Assembly: GCA_965178525.1 (NCBI GenBank)
Contig: CBCXVS010000062.1
Coordinates: 1 to 28,418 of the forward strand
Direction: 5' to 3'
DNA: 28,418 nucleotides
From: CBCXVS01 sp965178525
GTDB lineage: Bacteria > Tectomicrobia > Entotheonellia > Entotheonellales > Entotheonellaceae
The position numbers were made by a program, and so were the translations under genes. The notes under the pieces were generated by a model. It ran no database searches. It was not told the origin of the DNA and was given only the letters and a program-made list of their open reading frames with translations. Positions 16,941-26,482 of this stretch are shown here, in pieces. The stretch's first letter is position 1; each line of letters starts with the position of its first letter.

Positions 16941-17067
16941 CGGCGTGTCTCCTTATGTGCTCGCCCTCTACCTAGTACTGCGTACGGCACATTGTTCGTC
17001 GGTTGATCGCTCTGATATAGTTTGGCTTACGGCGTCCGAACTGGTGACGGACTTCTGCCGGTGTGTC

Positions 17068-18009
17068 CTAGCTATAACGAATGCGCGGATCAAGATACGC
17101 ATAGGCCAAATCGGTGACTAAATCCATCACCAGCACGATCGTCGCCAAGGACAGATTGACCCCCTGAATCACCGGGTAATCCCGCTGAATCACCGCTTCG
17201 ATGAAAAAGCGTCCCATACCGGGCAAGCCGAAGATCTGCTCCATAATGACCGTCCCACCCGCAATATTAGCGACTTGCAGGCCCATGATGGTCACCACCG
17301 GGATGAGGGCGTTTTTCAGCCCATGCTTGAGGACCACCATGCGCTCTCGGAGACCTTTGGACCAGGCTGTCCGCACGTAATCCTGTCGCAGCACCTCGAG
17401 CATCTGCGCCCGCAGTAGGCGCATGACGCTCGCTGCGGAGGAGAAGCCTAAAATGAGAGCGGGAACGAGAAATTGACCCAGATGGGACCAGGGATGGTGG
17501 CGAAATGCCACATATTGAATGGGGGGTGTCCACGCCCACTAGATCGAGGGCAGGACGACCACCAAGGTTGCCAACCAGAAGCCCGGAATCGACAAGCCAC
17601 CAATAGCCAGACTCCGCGCCGTGTAATCCGGAACCGTATCCTGGCGCACCGCAGCAAGAACCCCAATCGGAATCGCCATGAGCAAGGCGCAGGCCAGGGT
17701 CATCAGCCCTAATTCCAAACTCACGGGAAGCCGTTCCAAAATTTCGTCGAGGACGGGTTTTTTGGTCCACAACGAGACCCCGAAATCCCCTTGAGCGGCC
17801 TTGACCATCCACTCGACGTACTGAATATGAATGGCTCGGTCGATGCCAAGCTTGCGACGCATCTCCTCGAGGTCTTGGGCGTGGGCTTGATCCTCAAACA
17901 TCATATCGACCACATCGCCCGGGATGAGCCGTGCGAGAGAGAAGACGATGAACGACACAATGAACAAGGAAGGCAGCAGCAGCAAGCGTTTGAGTACATA
18001 ATGACGCAT
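17068..18009 (-). pseudogene. ABC transporter permease, DppB/OppB type, with in-frame stop
   Basis: First permease of the dipeptide-type importer. N-terminal helix LLLLPSLFIVSFIVFSLARL, LIPGDVVDMMFE, GDFGVSLWTKKPV, then after a TAG at 17539-17541 (codon 157, within VVLPSI-WAWTPPIQYVAF) the same frame continues AQMLEVLRQDYVRTAWSKGL (EAA-like loop), GGTVIMEQIFGLPGMGRFF and DLAYAYLDPRIRYS to the stop at 17068. A single nonsense codon is the only lesion; homologues usually have Trp or another large residue here. Read through, it is 313 residues, the usual length. It starts 9 bp after the cyclase stop (ATG at 18007-18009, or GTG one codon earlier) and is separated from DppC by 127 bp with nothing recognisable. 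Confidence 0.88.
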
Positions 18010-18018
18010 CACGTTCCC

Positions 18019-21000
18019 CTAGCTCTGTACCTGCGCCAGCGCCGCCTCCGCCTGGGGCAGCCAAAACCTCATGTCCATCGACCGGTAGAGCGCCATGGCG
18101 GCCGAGAGTTCCAGACACGCCTGTTCATCCCGCCGCGTCTGGCCATAAAGTCGGCCCAGACCGAGGCGGCAGTGGGCCTGAAGCGGACGCATGCCGAGTT
18201 CCTCGGCTAGAGCCAAGGCCTGCTGGTAGTGGACTTCGGCCTGCTCCACCGCCGGGGAATCGCCCTGCATGACGCTCTCGCCGAGAAGCCAGAGAGCTCG
18301 TGACTCCAGGCCTCGCGTCTTGTGATCACGGGCCTGTGCCAGGACCTCCGCGGCATGCCGGTGCGCGTCTTCTACCCGATTGGCCAGAAGATACGCCTCG
18401 GCACAAAAAATGAAAGTCCGGGACATGTCGTCATCCCCCCCGACCTGCTCCAGCAAGGCGAGGGCGTCAGCTGCCCGTCCGGACCAGGCGTAGGCCGGGG
18501 CCAGATAGGCCACGGCGATGCGGAAAAAGATCGGCATGTCGGCATCCTGGCTCAGGGCGAGGGCGCGTTCCAGGAACGGGATCGCCTGCGCAAAGTTCCC
18601 TTGCTGCAGGTGCAGATACCCGACACGGGTAGAGGCGGCAAGGCGCTCGTAGGGCCGATCAACCACCTCGGCGATGTGCAGGGCTTCTTCGCCGCAAGCC
18701 TTGCCCTCAGCAAATGCACCCACGTCCGCCAGACACAGGGTCAGGTAAACACGGTTCTGGACGGGAAGGCGGACGGATGGCTGCATGACGCGCTGAGAGA
18801 GCTGATCGTCTTGGAGGGATGTGTTAACGCTTCTGAAGCACTCGATGGCCCGTGGGTAGTCGCCCAGATCGTGATGGAGCTGGCCCAGGTCATGGCGCGA
18901 CCGCCTCTGCATCTCGCGATCTCCAAGGACGGTGGCGATGTCCTGCGTGCGCTGACAATAGGCCAGAGCCTGGTCGAAGTCGTACATCGACCGGTAGACG
19001 ATAGACAGGTGTCGTGAGACCTGCCCCAGCCGAGGTTGATCCTCCAGTGCTTCGGCCAGGGTTTCGGCGACCCTGAGGTGCGGAGCATCTGTGGGAACTC
19101 CCCGAGCGGCAGCAGCGCGGCAAAGAGACCACGTCGTAAATCGATGCTCTGTTCGAGCGCATCACGCTCTTGCGGCAGATGCTCGAGCGCTTCGAGCGCC
19201 TGCTCAAAGTGCACCACGGCTTCCCGATACGCAGGCCGGTCCATGGCTTTGTCCCCGGCCTGACGCGAGTACATCAGGGCCTTGCGCCATGTCTCGCCCC
19301 GCAGGGCATGGTAGGCCAGCCGCTCGACGTGGTCGTCCAGCTAGCTTGCCCGCAAGGTCTTCAAGTATCGCCACGACCCGTCCATGCAACACCCGCCGCC
19401 GTTCATGCAGCAGACTTCCGTACGCCACCTCGTGGGTCAGGGCGTGCTTGAAGGTATAGACCGGTTCGGGAAAAAGGCTGGTTTCATAGAGAAACGCTGC
19501 GTCTTGGAGGTGCATGAGACCTCGATACAGCGGGTACTTCTGCGCCAATGACCGCCGCCGTTTGCAAGAGCTGTTTGGCCTCTGGTGGTAGCCGATCAAT
19601 CCGGGCCGCCAGGACCGCCTGCACGGTCGCGGGCACCTGAATCGTGGGCAGCTCCTACATCAGACGATACGCCCCCGGATCGCCCGCGAGAATCTGCGTC
19701 TCGACCAGCGTGCGGATACTCTCTTCAAGGAAAAAGGGATGGCCTGCGGTTCGCTCCATCAGGAGCCGTTTGAGTGGCGTCAGGCTGGGATCGTTCCCGA
19801 GCAATCCCTGGAGTAACGCGTCCACACTCGCCGGCGGCAGGGCATCGAGCTGGAGCTGCGTATAGCAGGGCTGATCACCCCAGCTGTGCTGATACTCTGG
19901 ACGATAGTTGACGAGCAACAGGAGCCGGGCCATCGGGATCAGCTCGATCAGACTATCGAGGAGCGCCTGGGTTTCGGAATCAATCCAGTGCAGGTCTTCA
20001 AAAACCAGCAGCAGCGGCTGCACGTGACTCTCGCACAACAACATGCGCCTGAGTGCATCGAGCGTGCGTTGGCGCCGCCTGGGTGGGTCGAGTTGGAGAA
20101 ACGGGCTGTCCTCGGGCAGGGCCTTCAACACGTATAACAGCGCTGGAATCGCCTCCTGCAGGGTCTCGTCCAGGGTCAATATCTGACCGGTCACTTTGGC
20201 TCGGATGGTACGAGGTGTGTCACCGTCCTCCACACGCACATAGCGCTTCAGGAGGTCCACGACCGGGAAGTACGGAGTGGCCTTGCCGTAGGACACGGAC
20301 GTACTCTCCAGCACCAACCATCCCTGCGTCCGGTGGGAGTGAATCAATTCGTAGACCAAGCGCGACTTGCCCACACCGGTCTCGCCCACGGCCGCGACGA
20401 CTTGCCCATGTCCGGCTCCGGCCTGTTCGAGCGCCTGCGTGAGAACTTGGATTTCGGCATCTCGCCCCACAAACTGAGTCAAGCCTCGTGCGACCGCTGC
20501 CTGCAGGCGTTGTCGGTTGGCGCTGGCCCCGATCAGCTCGAAGACGTCTACCGGGTCCGTGATGCCTTTCACGGGAATCAGCCCCAAGGCGTTGACCTGT
20601 ATGAAGCCCTCGACGAATCGAAGCGTCTCAGCCGTCAGTCGGATGGTGCCTGGCAAGGCCAGCTGCTCCATGCGGGCTGCCAGATGCGTCGTGGCCCCGA
20701 CCGCCGAGTAATCCATGTGCAAATCGTTGCTAATGGTCCGGACCACGACTTCCCCGGAGTTGAGCCCGACACGGAGGCTCATCTCGATCCCATGGACGCG
20801 ACGCACCTCGTCGGCATAGGACTGCATCGCGGCCTGCATCGCCAAGGCGGCATAGCACGCCCGCACGGCATGATCTTCATGCGCCAGGGGGGCGCCGAAC
20901 AGGGACATGATGCCGTCACCGAGCACCTGATTCACCGTGCCTTCATAGCGATGCACGGCCTCCATCATCAGGTGCAGAGCCGGATCGAGAAGTCGCCGAG

Positions 21001-21397
21001 CCTCTTCCGGATCGAGGCCTTCGATCAACTCCGTGGAGCCTTTCATGTCGGCAAACAGGACCGTGACCTGTTTGCGTTCGTCTTCCAGGGCCGATTTGAC
21101 TTGGAGAATTTGCTCAGCGAGATGCTTGGGGGTGTAGGTGGACAAGGCGGCGCGATGATCGGATGCGGTAACGTCCCGTGCGGACTCTGGCCATGAAACG
21201 GACTCGGATGATTCCGTCCAGACGAGTCCTCGACCCTTTTCATCTCGGATCTGAGGGTAGGCAAAGAGGAGTTCTTCCCTGAGGTCGTCTAACGCCGTAT
21301 CATCAAGGTCAAACTACCTACCGAGCATGCGATAGGTGACCCGCTTGCGGCTGCGCAGCAGTTCCACAACTTGGTCGAGCACCTCGTAAAGGTCCAC
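18019..21397 (-). pseudogene. class III adenylate/guanylate cyclase - AAA ATPase - TPR regulator, multiply broken
   Basis: A large signalling protein of the cyclase-ATPase-TPR type. From the GTG at 21395-21397 (GGAGG upstream): a short N-terminal domain (VDLYEVLDQVVELLRSRKRV); class III cyclase (QVTVLFADMKGSTELIEG with metal Asp, VNQVLGDGIMSLFGAP with the second Asp); AAA ATPase (Walker A VGETGVGKSRL, Walker B LLLVFEDLHWID); then TPR-like helices ending AEAALAQVQS. Lesions: TAG 21314-21316 (codon 28, where relatives have Gln before FDLDD); TAG 19655-19657 (codon 581, before ELPTIQVPATVQAV); deletion plus shift near 19540; shift near 19340 at AGKL/DDHVERLAYHALRGE; shift near 19080 at QMLR/LRVAETLAEAL. 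Intact relatives are about 1,100 residues and are thought to link cyclic-nucleotide synthesis to ligand sensing. Five separate lesions make real decay more likely than sequencing error. Confidence 0.88.
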
Positions 21398-21470
21398 CCC
21401 TCACCCTCCCTACCGTTCTTCCTCAGGTCCCGCCGCAACCTTTGCGGGCATCATACCAGAAGTCTAGGCA

Positions 21471-22361
21471 TCATGGCGTTTTGCTCAGAAGGGCGTTCGA
21501 GACGGGTTTCAAGGACAGAAGATACACCGCAATGGCCTGCAAATCCGCCTCACTGAGATACTGATAGCCGTTTTCGATCATCTCACTCATCAGACCCTGG
21601 GTATCGTCCCCGTCGGGTTTCAGCCCGGTTTGCAAAAACCACACGATGTCCGAAATCAACCAGTTCCCGATACCGGTGGCCTCATCCGGCGTGATATTCG
21701 GAGCCAGCTCGCCTTCCGGCCCATCTGCCGCACCCGCATAATACATCGAGGTCTTCGGGCCACCCATGACATTGCGCGGGGTATGACACTCCCCGCAATG
21801 ACCCAACGCGGTTGCCAGATAGGCGCCCCGGTTCCACTCTAGCGATTGACTCGGATCCGGTTGAAACGCGCCGCGGCGAAAATATAGCCATTTCCAGCCG
21901 CCAAGCGTGAAACGCCAGCTAAACGGCGGCGATAGATCATGCGGGGTGTTGGCCTTTGCAACCGGAGGCACCGAAAACAGGTAGGCTTTGAGATCGAGGA
22001 GGTCTTGCTGGCTCATCTTGGTAAAAGACGTGTATGGAAAGACCGGGAAATAATGTCCACCGCGCGGTCCCACGCCTTCGGTCATCGACTTGATGAAGGC
22101 GTCGTCGCTCCAGGCGCCGATACCGGTTGTTTTGTCCGGCGTGATATTGGTAGCATAGACTTTCCCAAATGGGGTTTTAATGGCGCGTCCACCGGCCAGG
22201 AAGGCCCCTTTATTTTTGACGTCAGTGTGGCATCCGCAGCCGCCTGTGGCGCGGAAGATGTACTCGCCGCGCTGCACGACAGCAGGATTCTGGCCCCATA
22301 CTGGAAGAGCCAACACGAGCATGAGCCATGCAAGCGGGAGAAGGTATCGAGACAATGCCAT
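21471..22361 (-). CDS. secreted diheme c-type cytochrome
   Basis: 296 residues from the ATG at 22359-22361, beginning with a signal peptide (YLLPLAWLMLVLALPVWGQ). Two cytochrome-c domains: the first has RGEYIFRATGGCGCHTD, followed by GGRAIKTPFGKVYATNITPD; the second has GHCGECHTPRNVMGG and LAPNITPDEATGIGNW. This is the periplasmic diheme cytochrome family that accepts electrons from membrane or periplasmic dehydrogenases. Odd: the first heme site reads C-G-C-H, with one residue between the cysteines instead of two, while the second is a normal CGECH. No good ribosome-binding site is seen before this ATG; a longer frame to 22424 would run through the intergenic hairpin. It follows the cytochrome c' gene and is probably co-transcribed. 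Confidence 0.88.
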   Translation of the reverse strand: MALSRYLLPLAWLMLVLALPVWGQNPAVVQRGEYIFRATGGCGCHTDVKNKGAFLAGGRAIKTPFGKVYATNITPDKTTGIGAWSDDAFIKSMTEGVGPRGGHYFPVFPYTSFTKMSQQDLLDLKAYLFSVPPVAKANTPHDLSPPFSWRFTLGGWKWLYFRRGAFQPDPSQSLEWNRGAYLATALGHCGECHTPRNVMGGPKTSMYYAGAADGPEGELAPNITPDEATGIGNWLISDIVWFLQTGLKPDGDDTQGLMSEMIENGYQYLSEADLQAIAVYLLSLKPVSNALLSKTP

Positions 22362-22388
22362 CGTATGTGGTGTACTCAGGTCACGAGC

Positions 22389-22416
22389 CGGGCAGCCCGC
22401 GTTGCGCGGCTTCCCG
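22389..22416 (-). other. GC-rich intercistronic hairpin between two cytochrome genes
   Basis: CGGG, then AGCC and GCG pair with matching 3' segments around a CAA loop, giving about eleven pairs with one mismatch and one bulge. It lies between the cytochrome c' stop (22440) and the diheme cytochrome start. No T-run follows; it could be a processing site or attenuator that sets the ratio of the two products. Confidence 0.4.
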
Positions 22417-22439
22417 ACTCTCATCCCATCCTATTACAT

Positions 22440-22922
22440 CTACCGTTTGAATCGTTCCTCTTTAGGTTTGCGGAAGGGCTTGTGGCAGCCGCCACAGGCC
22501 TTACCCAAGGCTTTCACTTGAGCGCCAATGGCCGCCATGTCGTCTGATTCCGCCACCTTGGCGAGCTTGCCAGCTTCTTCCCCCATCTTTTTCGCGGCTT
22601 CGGTGAATTTGTCCCAATCCTTCCAGATGTCCGGTTTTGCGTCTGTTTTTCCTTCCGTGACCTCTTTTTTGAAGGCCGCTTCAATCATCGTGCTGGACGT
22701 CTGAATGGCTGCGGCGTGCGTGGCGATATGCTTCTGATAGGGCAACTTGGTTTTCAAGGTGACCCCAATCGCAGCCATATTGCCGCCGACGGATTGCATG
22801 AGCTTTTGCCGGTATACGGCATAGTGTGCATCTTGGGGTTGGGCGTACGCCGTCACGGCAAGACATATAAGACCGAGAAATACCGGGAAAAATGTCCATA
22901 GATGTGGCCGTCTGCTCGTCAT
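22440..22922 (-). CDS. cytochrome c' family protein
   Basis: 160 residues, ATG at 22920-22922 with GAAGGAGA 6 nt upstream. A signal peptide (TFFPVFLGLICLAVTAYAQ) is followed by a four-helix bundle with the single heme motif CGGCH near the C-terminus (KACGGCHKPFRKPKEERFK), the hallmark of cytochrome c'. Helical segments YRQKLMQSVGGNMAAIGVTL, THAAAIQTSSTMIEAAFKKE and WDKFTEAAKKMGEEAGKLAK agree with the fold. Periplasmic; members bind NO or CO or protect against nitrosative stress. The downstream neighbour is a diheme cytochrome. The 310-bp spacer 22923-23232 towards the divergent FG-GAP gene holds nothing I can name. Confidence 0.9.
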   Translation of the reverse strand: MTSRRPHLWTFFPVFLGLICLAVTAYAQPQDAHYAVYRQKLMQSVGGNMAAIGVTLKTKLPYQKHIATHAAAIQTSSTMIEAAFKKEVTEGKTDAKPDIWKDWDKFTEAAKKMGEEAGKLAKVAESDDMAAIGAQVKALGKACGGCHKPFRKPKEERFKR

Positions 22923-23232
22923 GTAGGTCTCCTTCCTCAGGGAGTTATCTCGCTTGGCAAGCGGGTGACCTCATCTCGGCAACCCCGTCTCACCTATACC
23001 CACGACCGGCGCACCGTAGCATTCTCGTCCATGTCGGTCAAGACCATTCTTTGTCTCGATGCAGACTGCGGCCGGTTGCTCTGAACATCCGGTTGATTCT
23101 GATGCACGTCTGTGCCAACATGATCCACAATTGGTTTGGTGTGAACAGGGTGGCCTGGCAGTCTACCCGCCTTCCCGATTAACACGTAACGGGCCCGGTC
23201 CGAGCAGACGTGATGGAGCCAACCCCAGCGGT

Positions 23233-24498
23233 ATGCACCCTATTCAGGTGAATCCTTTTGGAGCGCTCGTGTTTTCTCTCCGAGCTATAGGCGTCATCGG
23301 CGCCCTCATGCTGTTCTGTAGCGATGGTGCTCGTGCACCTGACGTTGTCCTCGGACCCACGCTTGCACCCTATGATGGGTTCCGCTACGTCGATAGGTCT
23401 GGCACGCATTTGCCGCCCGCCACGCTCGACACGAAATGTCTGGACGCCACCTTCGTCGACGCCGATGGCGATGGCGACCTGGACGTGTTTCTCGCCAATG
23501 AGCACCGGAAAAATCTGCTGCTGGACAATGACGGAGCGGGGCAATTGACCGATGTTAGTCAGAACCGCATTCCACGGGCTTCTCGCGATAGCGAGGATGT
23601 CGCCGCCTTCGACACCGACGGCGACGGCGACCGCGATCTCATCATCGTCAGCGAGCATGATCAGACCAATGAGTACTACCGCAACGATGGCGACGGCTCG
23701 TTCCGTGACCATCCAGCCGGTCTTCCCGTGCGCGGCGTTTCAAATGCGATTGCCTACGGCGACATCGATGCGGACCAAGACATCGATGTGGTGATTGGCA
23801 ATGACGGGCAAAACACCCTGCTGCTCAACGATGGCGCCGGGGAGTTCGTCGATGCCACGCCGGCCGCGCTGCCGGCGCGGCGTGATGAGACCCAGGATGT
23901 CGAGTTGGGTGACGTCGATCATGATGGCGATCTGGATCTGGTGGTGGCCAACGAGGATGACAATCGCCTTTTACTGAACGACGGCCATGGCCGCTTCACC
24001 GATGCGGCATCCGATGCACTGCCGCTCGTCGGTCCTGAGGAGACGCGTGACGTCGATTTGGCGGACATCGACCAGGACGGGGATTTGGACATCTTCTTCG
24101 GCAATGTGCGGCTGACGAAAGGCGCACCAGCGCAGAATCGGCTCCTCCTCAACGACGGTGCCGGCATGTTTTCGGATGTGACCGGTAGCCGCCTCCCCCG
24201 CGACATCGACAACACCATGGATGGAGATTTCGTCGACCTCGACGGGGATGGGGATCTCGACCTCGCCACGGCCAACTACGGTGACGAGGAGCGGGGTCGC
24301 GAGCTGACCCCGTACCGCATCTTGCTCAATATCGATGGGATTTTCGCCTTGCGGACAGAAGCGGTGTTGCCCGCGGGCACGACTGGCCATGGCTTCGATC
24401 TCGAAGCCGGCGATCTCAATCAGGATGGTGTGCCGGACTTCTATCTGTGCAGCGGAAGAAGTCTGGATCGATTGATTCTTTCGCAGCCGGCTGACTAG
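23233..24498 (+). CDS. secreted FG-GAP/VCBS repeat protein with calcium-binding loops
   Basis: 421 residues if started at the ATG 23233, which places an N-terminal hydrophobic export segment (VFSLRAIGVIGALMLFCSDG) at the front; longer starts to 23059 lack similarity. The body is a beta-propeller-like series of seven Dx[DN]xDGxxD-type calcium loops: DADGDGDLD, DTDGDGDRD, DIDADQDID, DVDHDGDLD, DIDQDGDLD, DLDGDGDLD, DLNQDGVPD. Each is followed by the N(x)LLLNDG(A/H)G strand of FG-GAP repeats. The third loop (DADQD) lacks the usual Gly. Proteins of this type are extracellular or cell-surface and often bind carbohydrate or protein partners; the ligand here is unknown. It stands alone, divergent from the cytochromes and convergent with the next gene. 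Confidence 0.88.
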   Translation: MHPIQVNPFGALVFSLRAIGVIGALMLFCSDGARAPDVVLGPTLAPYDGFRYVDRSGTHLPPATLDTKCLDATFVDADGDGDLDVFLANEHRKNLLLDNDGAGQLTDVSQNRIPRASRDSEDVAAFDTDGDGDRDLIIVSEHDQTNEYYRNDGDGSFRDHPAGLPVRGVSNAIAYGDIDADQDIDVVIGNDGQNTLLLNDGAGEFVDATPAALPARRDETQDVELGDVDHDGDLDLVVANEDDNRLLLNDGHGRFTDAASDALPLVGPEETRDVDLADIDQDGDLDIFFGNVRLTKGAPAQNRLLLNDGAGMFSDVTGSRLPRDIDNTMDGDFVDLDGDGDLDLATANYGDEERGRELTPYRILLNIDGIFALRTEAVLPAGTTGHGFDLEAGDLNQDGVPDFYLCSGRSLDRLILSQPAD

Positions 24499-24512
24499 TA
24501 CTGCGGACCTCC

Positions 24513-24534
24513 CCCTCCCTTTGCCAAAGGGGGG
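24513..24534. terminator. bidirectional terminator-like hairpin between convergent genes
   Basis: CCCTTT (24517-24522) pairs with AAAGGG (24526-24531) around GCC, extended by C/G pairs with a bulged T. It is centred in the 61-bp gap between the FG-GAP gene and the hypothetical gene. A short TTT follows on the plus side, so it is weak as an intrinsic terminator. Confidence 0.42.
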
Positions 24535-24559
24535 ATTTCCCTTGCGGTGCCATTTCGAC

Positions 24560-24958
24560 TCAGTCCCCGAGGCTTGCTTCTTCAGCTTCAATGGCTTGCC
24601 GGAGTTCGATGGCATAGTTTTGCATCACGACGGTCACTACCTCCGTTTCCGGCCGACTCGTCCAAGATTCTTCTCGATCCCAGAATCGATTTTTGAAACG
24701 AGCCAGCCACACGTCCTCCTCGCTTGCGGGCTCATAACCCACGAATGGGGAAATGGGAGAGGGGTCGAATCCGACGGGTGGTGAGGGCGTTGACACCCCT
24801 GGCGTCGGGCCACGAGCGTACAAGAGCAGTTCGTGACCACTCTTGAATTCTCCCAAGATCAGGGCTTGCCTCTGGGCTTCCTCGATCGCTTGTCGCATCG
24901 TTTCTTCTGAGAACGCCACACCTGTCTCCTCCGGATATGGCCAAGGAATGGGCTTCAT
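24560..24958 (-). CDS. hypothetical protein
   Basis: 132 residues from the ATG at 24956-24958. I do not recognise it. The N-terminal half is helical and charged (SEETMRQAIEEAQRQALILG), the middle is Pro-rich (TPGVSTPSPPVGFDPSPISP), and the C-terminal half is charged (WLARFKNRFWDREESWTSRP, then VVMQNYAIELRQAIEAEEAS). No signal peptide or membrane segment. It starts 77 bp after the CoA-transferase stop on the same strand, but no clear ribosome-binding site precedes it, so whether it is translated is uncertain. The open frame extends upstream into the CoA-transferase 3' end, which I regard as incidental. Confidence 0.5.
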   Translation of the reverse strand: MKPIPWPYPEETGVAFSEETMRQAIEEAQRQALILGEFKSGHELLLYARGPTPGVSTPSPPVGFDPSPISPFVGYEPASEEDVWLARFKNRFWDREESWTSRPETEVVTVVMQNYAIELRQAIEAEEASLGD

Positions 24959-25035
24959 CGTATTTCTCGGACGAGGATCAGCCAGCGCAAGCGGCGCGGC
25001 GCCGAACCGCGCCCACCTCTGCCTGCCCGGAATGG

Positions 25036-26448
25036 CTACGTCGCCCGCGCCGGCCATACCGGCTCGTTGTAGCCCAGCGGCACCGAGGGCCGCGCCCAGT
25101 GCGGCGGCGTCTCGGAAAGGCGCACCACCGGCCCGAGATGGCGCAGCCGACCCACGGGCGTGTCACTCGCCATCAACCAGCGTTCCAGCTCCGCAGGGGT
25201 AAATTCCGTCGGCACGTCCTTGAGGTCGGTCTCCGGTGCCTGGCCGCGCCCGACGAGCCAGCGCCCGACCTGCGCCAGAGAAATCCGCACCAGCCAGCTG
25301 CCGCCCTCACGCACGCGGCGGGCGAGGGCCACCATCGCGCCGAACGCCATCAGATAGCCGGTCAGATAGTCGATCGCCGACACCGGATAAAACTGCGGTC
25401 CCGGCTCAGCACCTGGGAACAGCTCGCCCTGGCGGTGCGTGATGCCGCTCACCGTCTGTACCACCGTGTCAAAGCCGCGGCGCGACGCCCACGGCCCGAC
25501 ATGGCTAAAAGCGCACATCGAGACGTAGACGAGACCAGGCCGCAATTGCGCCAGTTCCTCGGGCGAGAGCCCGCGCTGGCCAAGCGTTCCCGGTCGGTAC
25601 CCTTGCGAAAACACCTCGGCCTCGCGAACCAACCCGCGCAGCGTCTCGAGATCCTTTTCGTCGCGCAGATCGAGATGGGCGGAGAGCTTGCCGTGGCCGG
25701 TATCGTATTCCTGATGGCCGATACTGGGCAAGTGCGCCCCGGTGATCTTCAGGACATCGGCCCCGTGCTCGGCTAGGGTGCGGGCACAGGTCGGCCCGGC
25801 CAGGACGCGCGTCAGGTCGAGCACCCGCACGCCCGACAAGGGCCGGTCGCCCTCCGGAAGCTTCTCCGGCGGGCTGTCGCCGATCTTGACGATCTCCATC
25901 AGGGGCAGCGAGGCAATCGCCGCGGCCTGCGGGTGCTGGGCCCACTCGTCCATGGTACGCACCATGCCCCCGGCGCCCTTGGCGGCGATGATCGCCTCCT
26001 CAAGCTCCAGCGCGTCCCACTTCGCCACCGCTTGGCGCATCGCCTCGCGATCTTCCGGCACGCCGAGCACGCTGAGAGCGGCGGCGCGATGGTTCGGGAA
26101 ATTACAGTGGAGATAGCTCCAGCGGCCGTTCTTGGCCGGATAGACGCCCATCACCGAGTGGCGATCCGTCGAAACCGGCGCCCCGTCCATGTGCATGTAC
26201 TTGCCGCTGCGCAACGAGGCCGTCGCCTGGCGGGTATCGACTGCGACTTCCTGGCGACGCCCGATGCGCAATTCCCACAGATCGGAGACCGCGAGGCCGA
26301 GCGCGGCGAGCGCGGCGGAACTGGTCTCGCCAATGCGGAAGGGCGTCGGCAATATCGGATCGGCGCCGCCGGTGATCTCGACCTCGCGGGCGCGCGTCTT
26401 GGGCCAGCCGGCGATCGGCAAAAGCGTATGCAGAGCCTCATGGGTCAT
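25036..26448 (-). CDS. CaiB/BaiF-type class III CoA-transferase
   Basis: 470 residues, transferring CoA between a CoA-thioester and a free acid through an enzyme-bound anhydride on Asp. ATG at 26446-26448 with AAGGAGGAG upstream. Seen: ALGLAVSDLWELRIGRRQEV and VDTRQATASLRSGKYMHMDG (N-terminal half), SGVRVLDLTRVLAGPTCART, HGADVLKITGAHLPSIGHQE, FSQGYRPGTLGQRGLSPEEL, LRPGLVYVSMCAFSHVGPWA, and the putative catalytic Asp in YPVSAIDYLTGYLMAFGA. The N-terminal half looks like a degenerate second CoA-transferase module, as in two-module members. By eye it is richer in GC third positions than its neighbours. It lies between an FAH-family gene (35 bp upstream) and a hypothetical gene; a shared catabolic role is inference. 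Confidence 0.9.
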   Translation of the reverse strand: MTHEALHTLLPIAGWPKTRAREVEITGGADPILPTPFRIGETSSAALAALGLAVSDLWELRIGRRQEVAVDTRQATASLRSGKYMHMDGAPVSTDRHSVMGVYPAKNGRWSYLHCNFPNHRAAALSVLGVPEDREAMRQAVAKWDALELEEAIIAAKGAGGMVRTMDEWAQHPQAAAIASLPLMEIVKIGDSPPEKLPEGDRPLSGVRVLDLTRVLAGPTCARTLAEHGADVLKITGAHLPSIGHQEYDTGHGKLSAHLDLRDEKDLETLRGLVREAEVFSQGYRPGTLGQRGLSPEELAQLRPGLVYVSMCAFSHVGPWASRRGFDTVVQTVSGITHRQGELFPGAEPGPQFYPVSAIDYLTGYLMAFGAMVALARRVREGGSWLVRISLAQVGRWLVGRGQAPETDLKDVPTEFTPAELERWLMASDTPVGRLRHLGPVVRLSETPPHWARPSVPLGYNEPVWPARAT

Positions 26449-26482
26449 GGTTGCAACTCCTCCTTCTTGGCTATACAAACAT

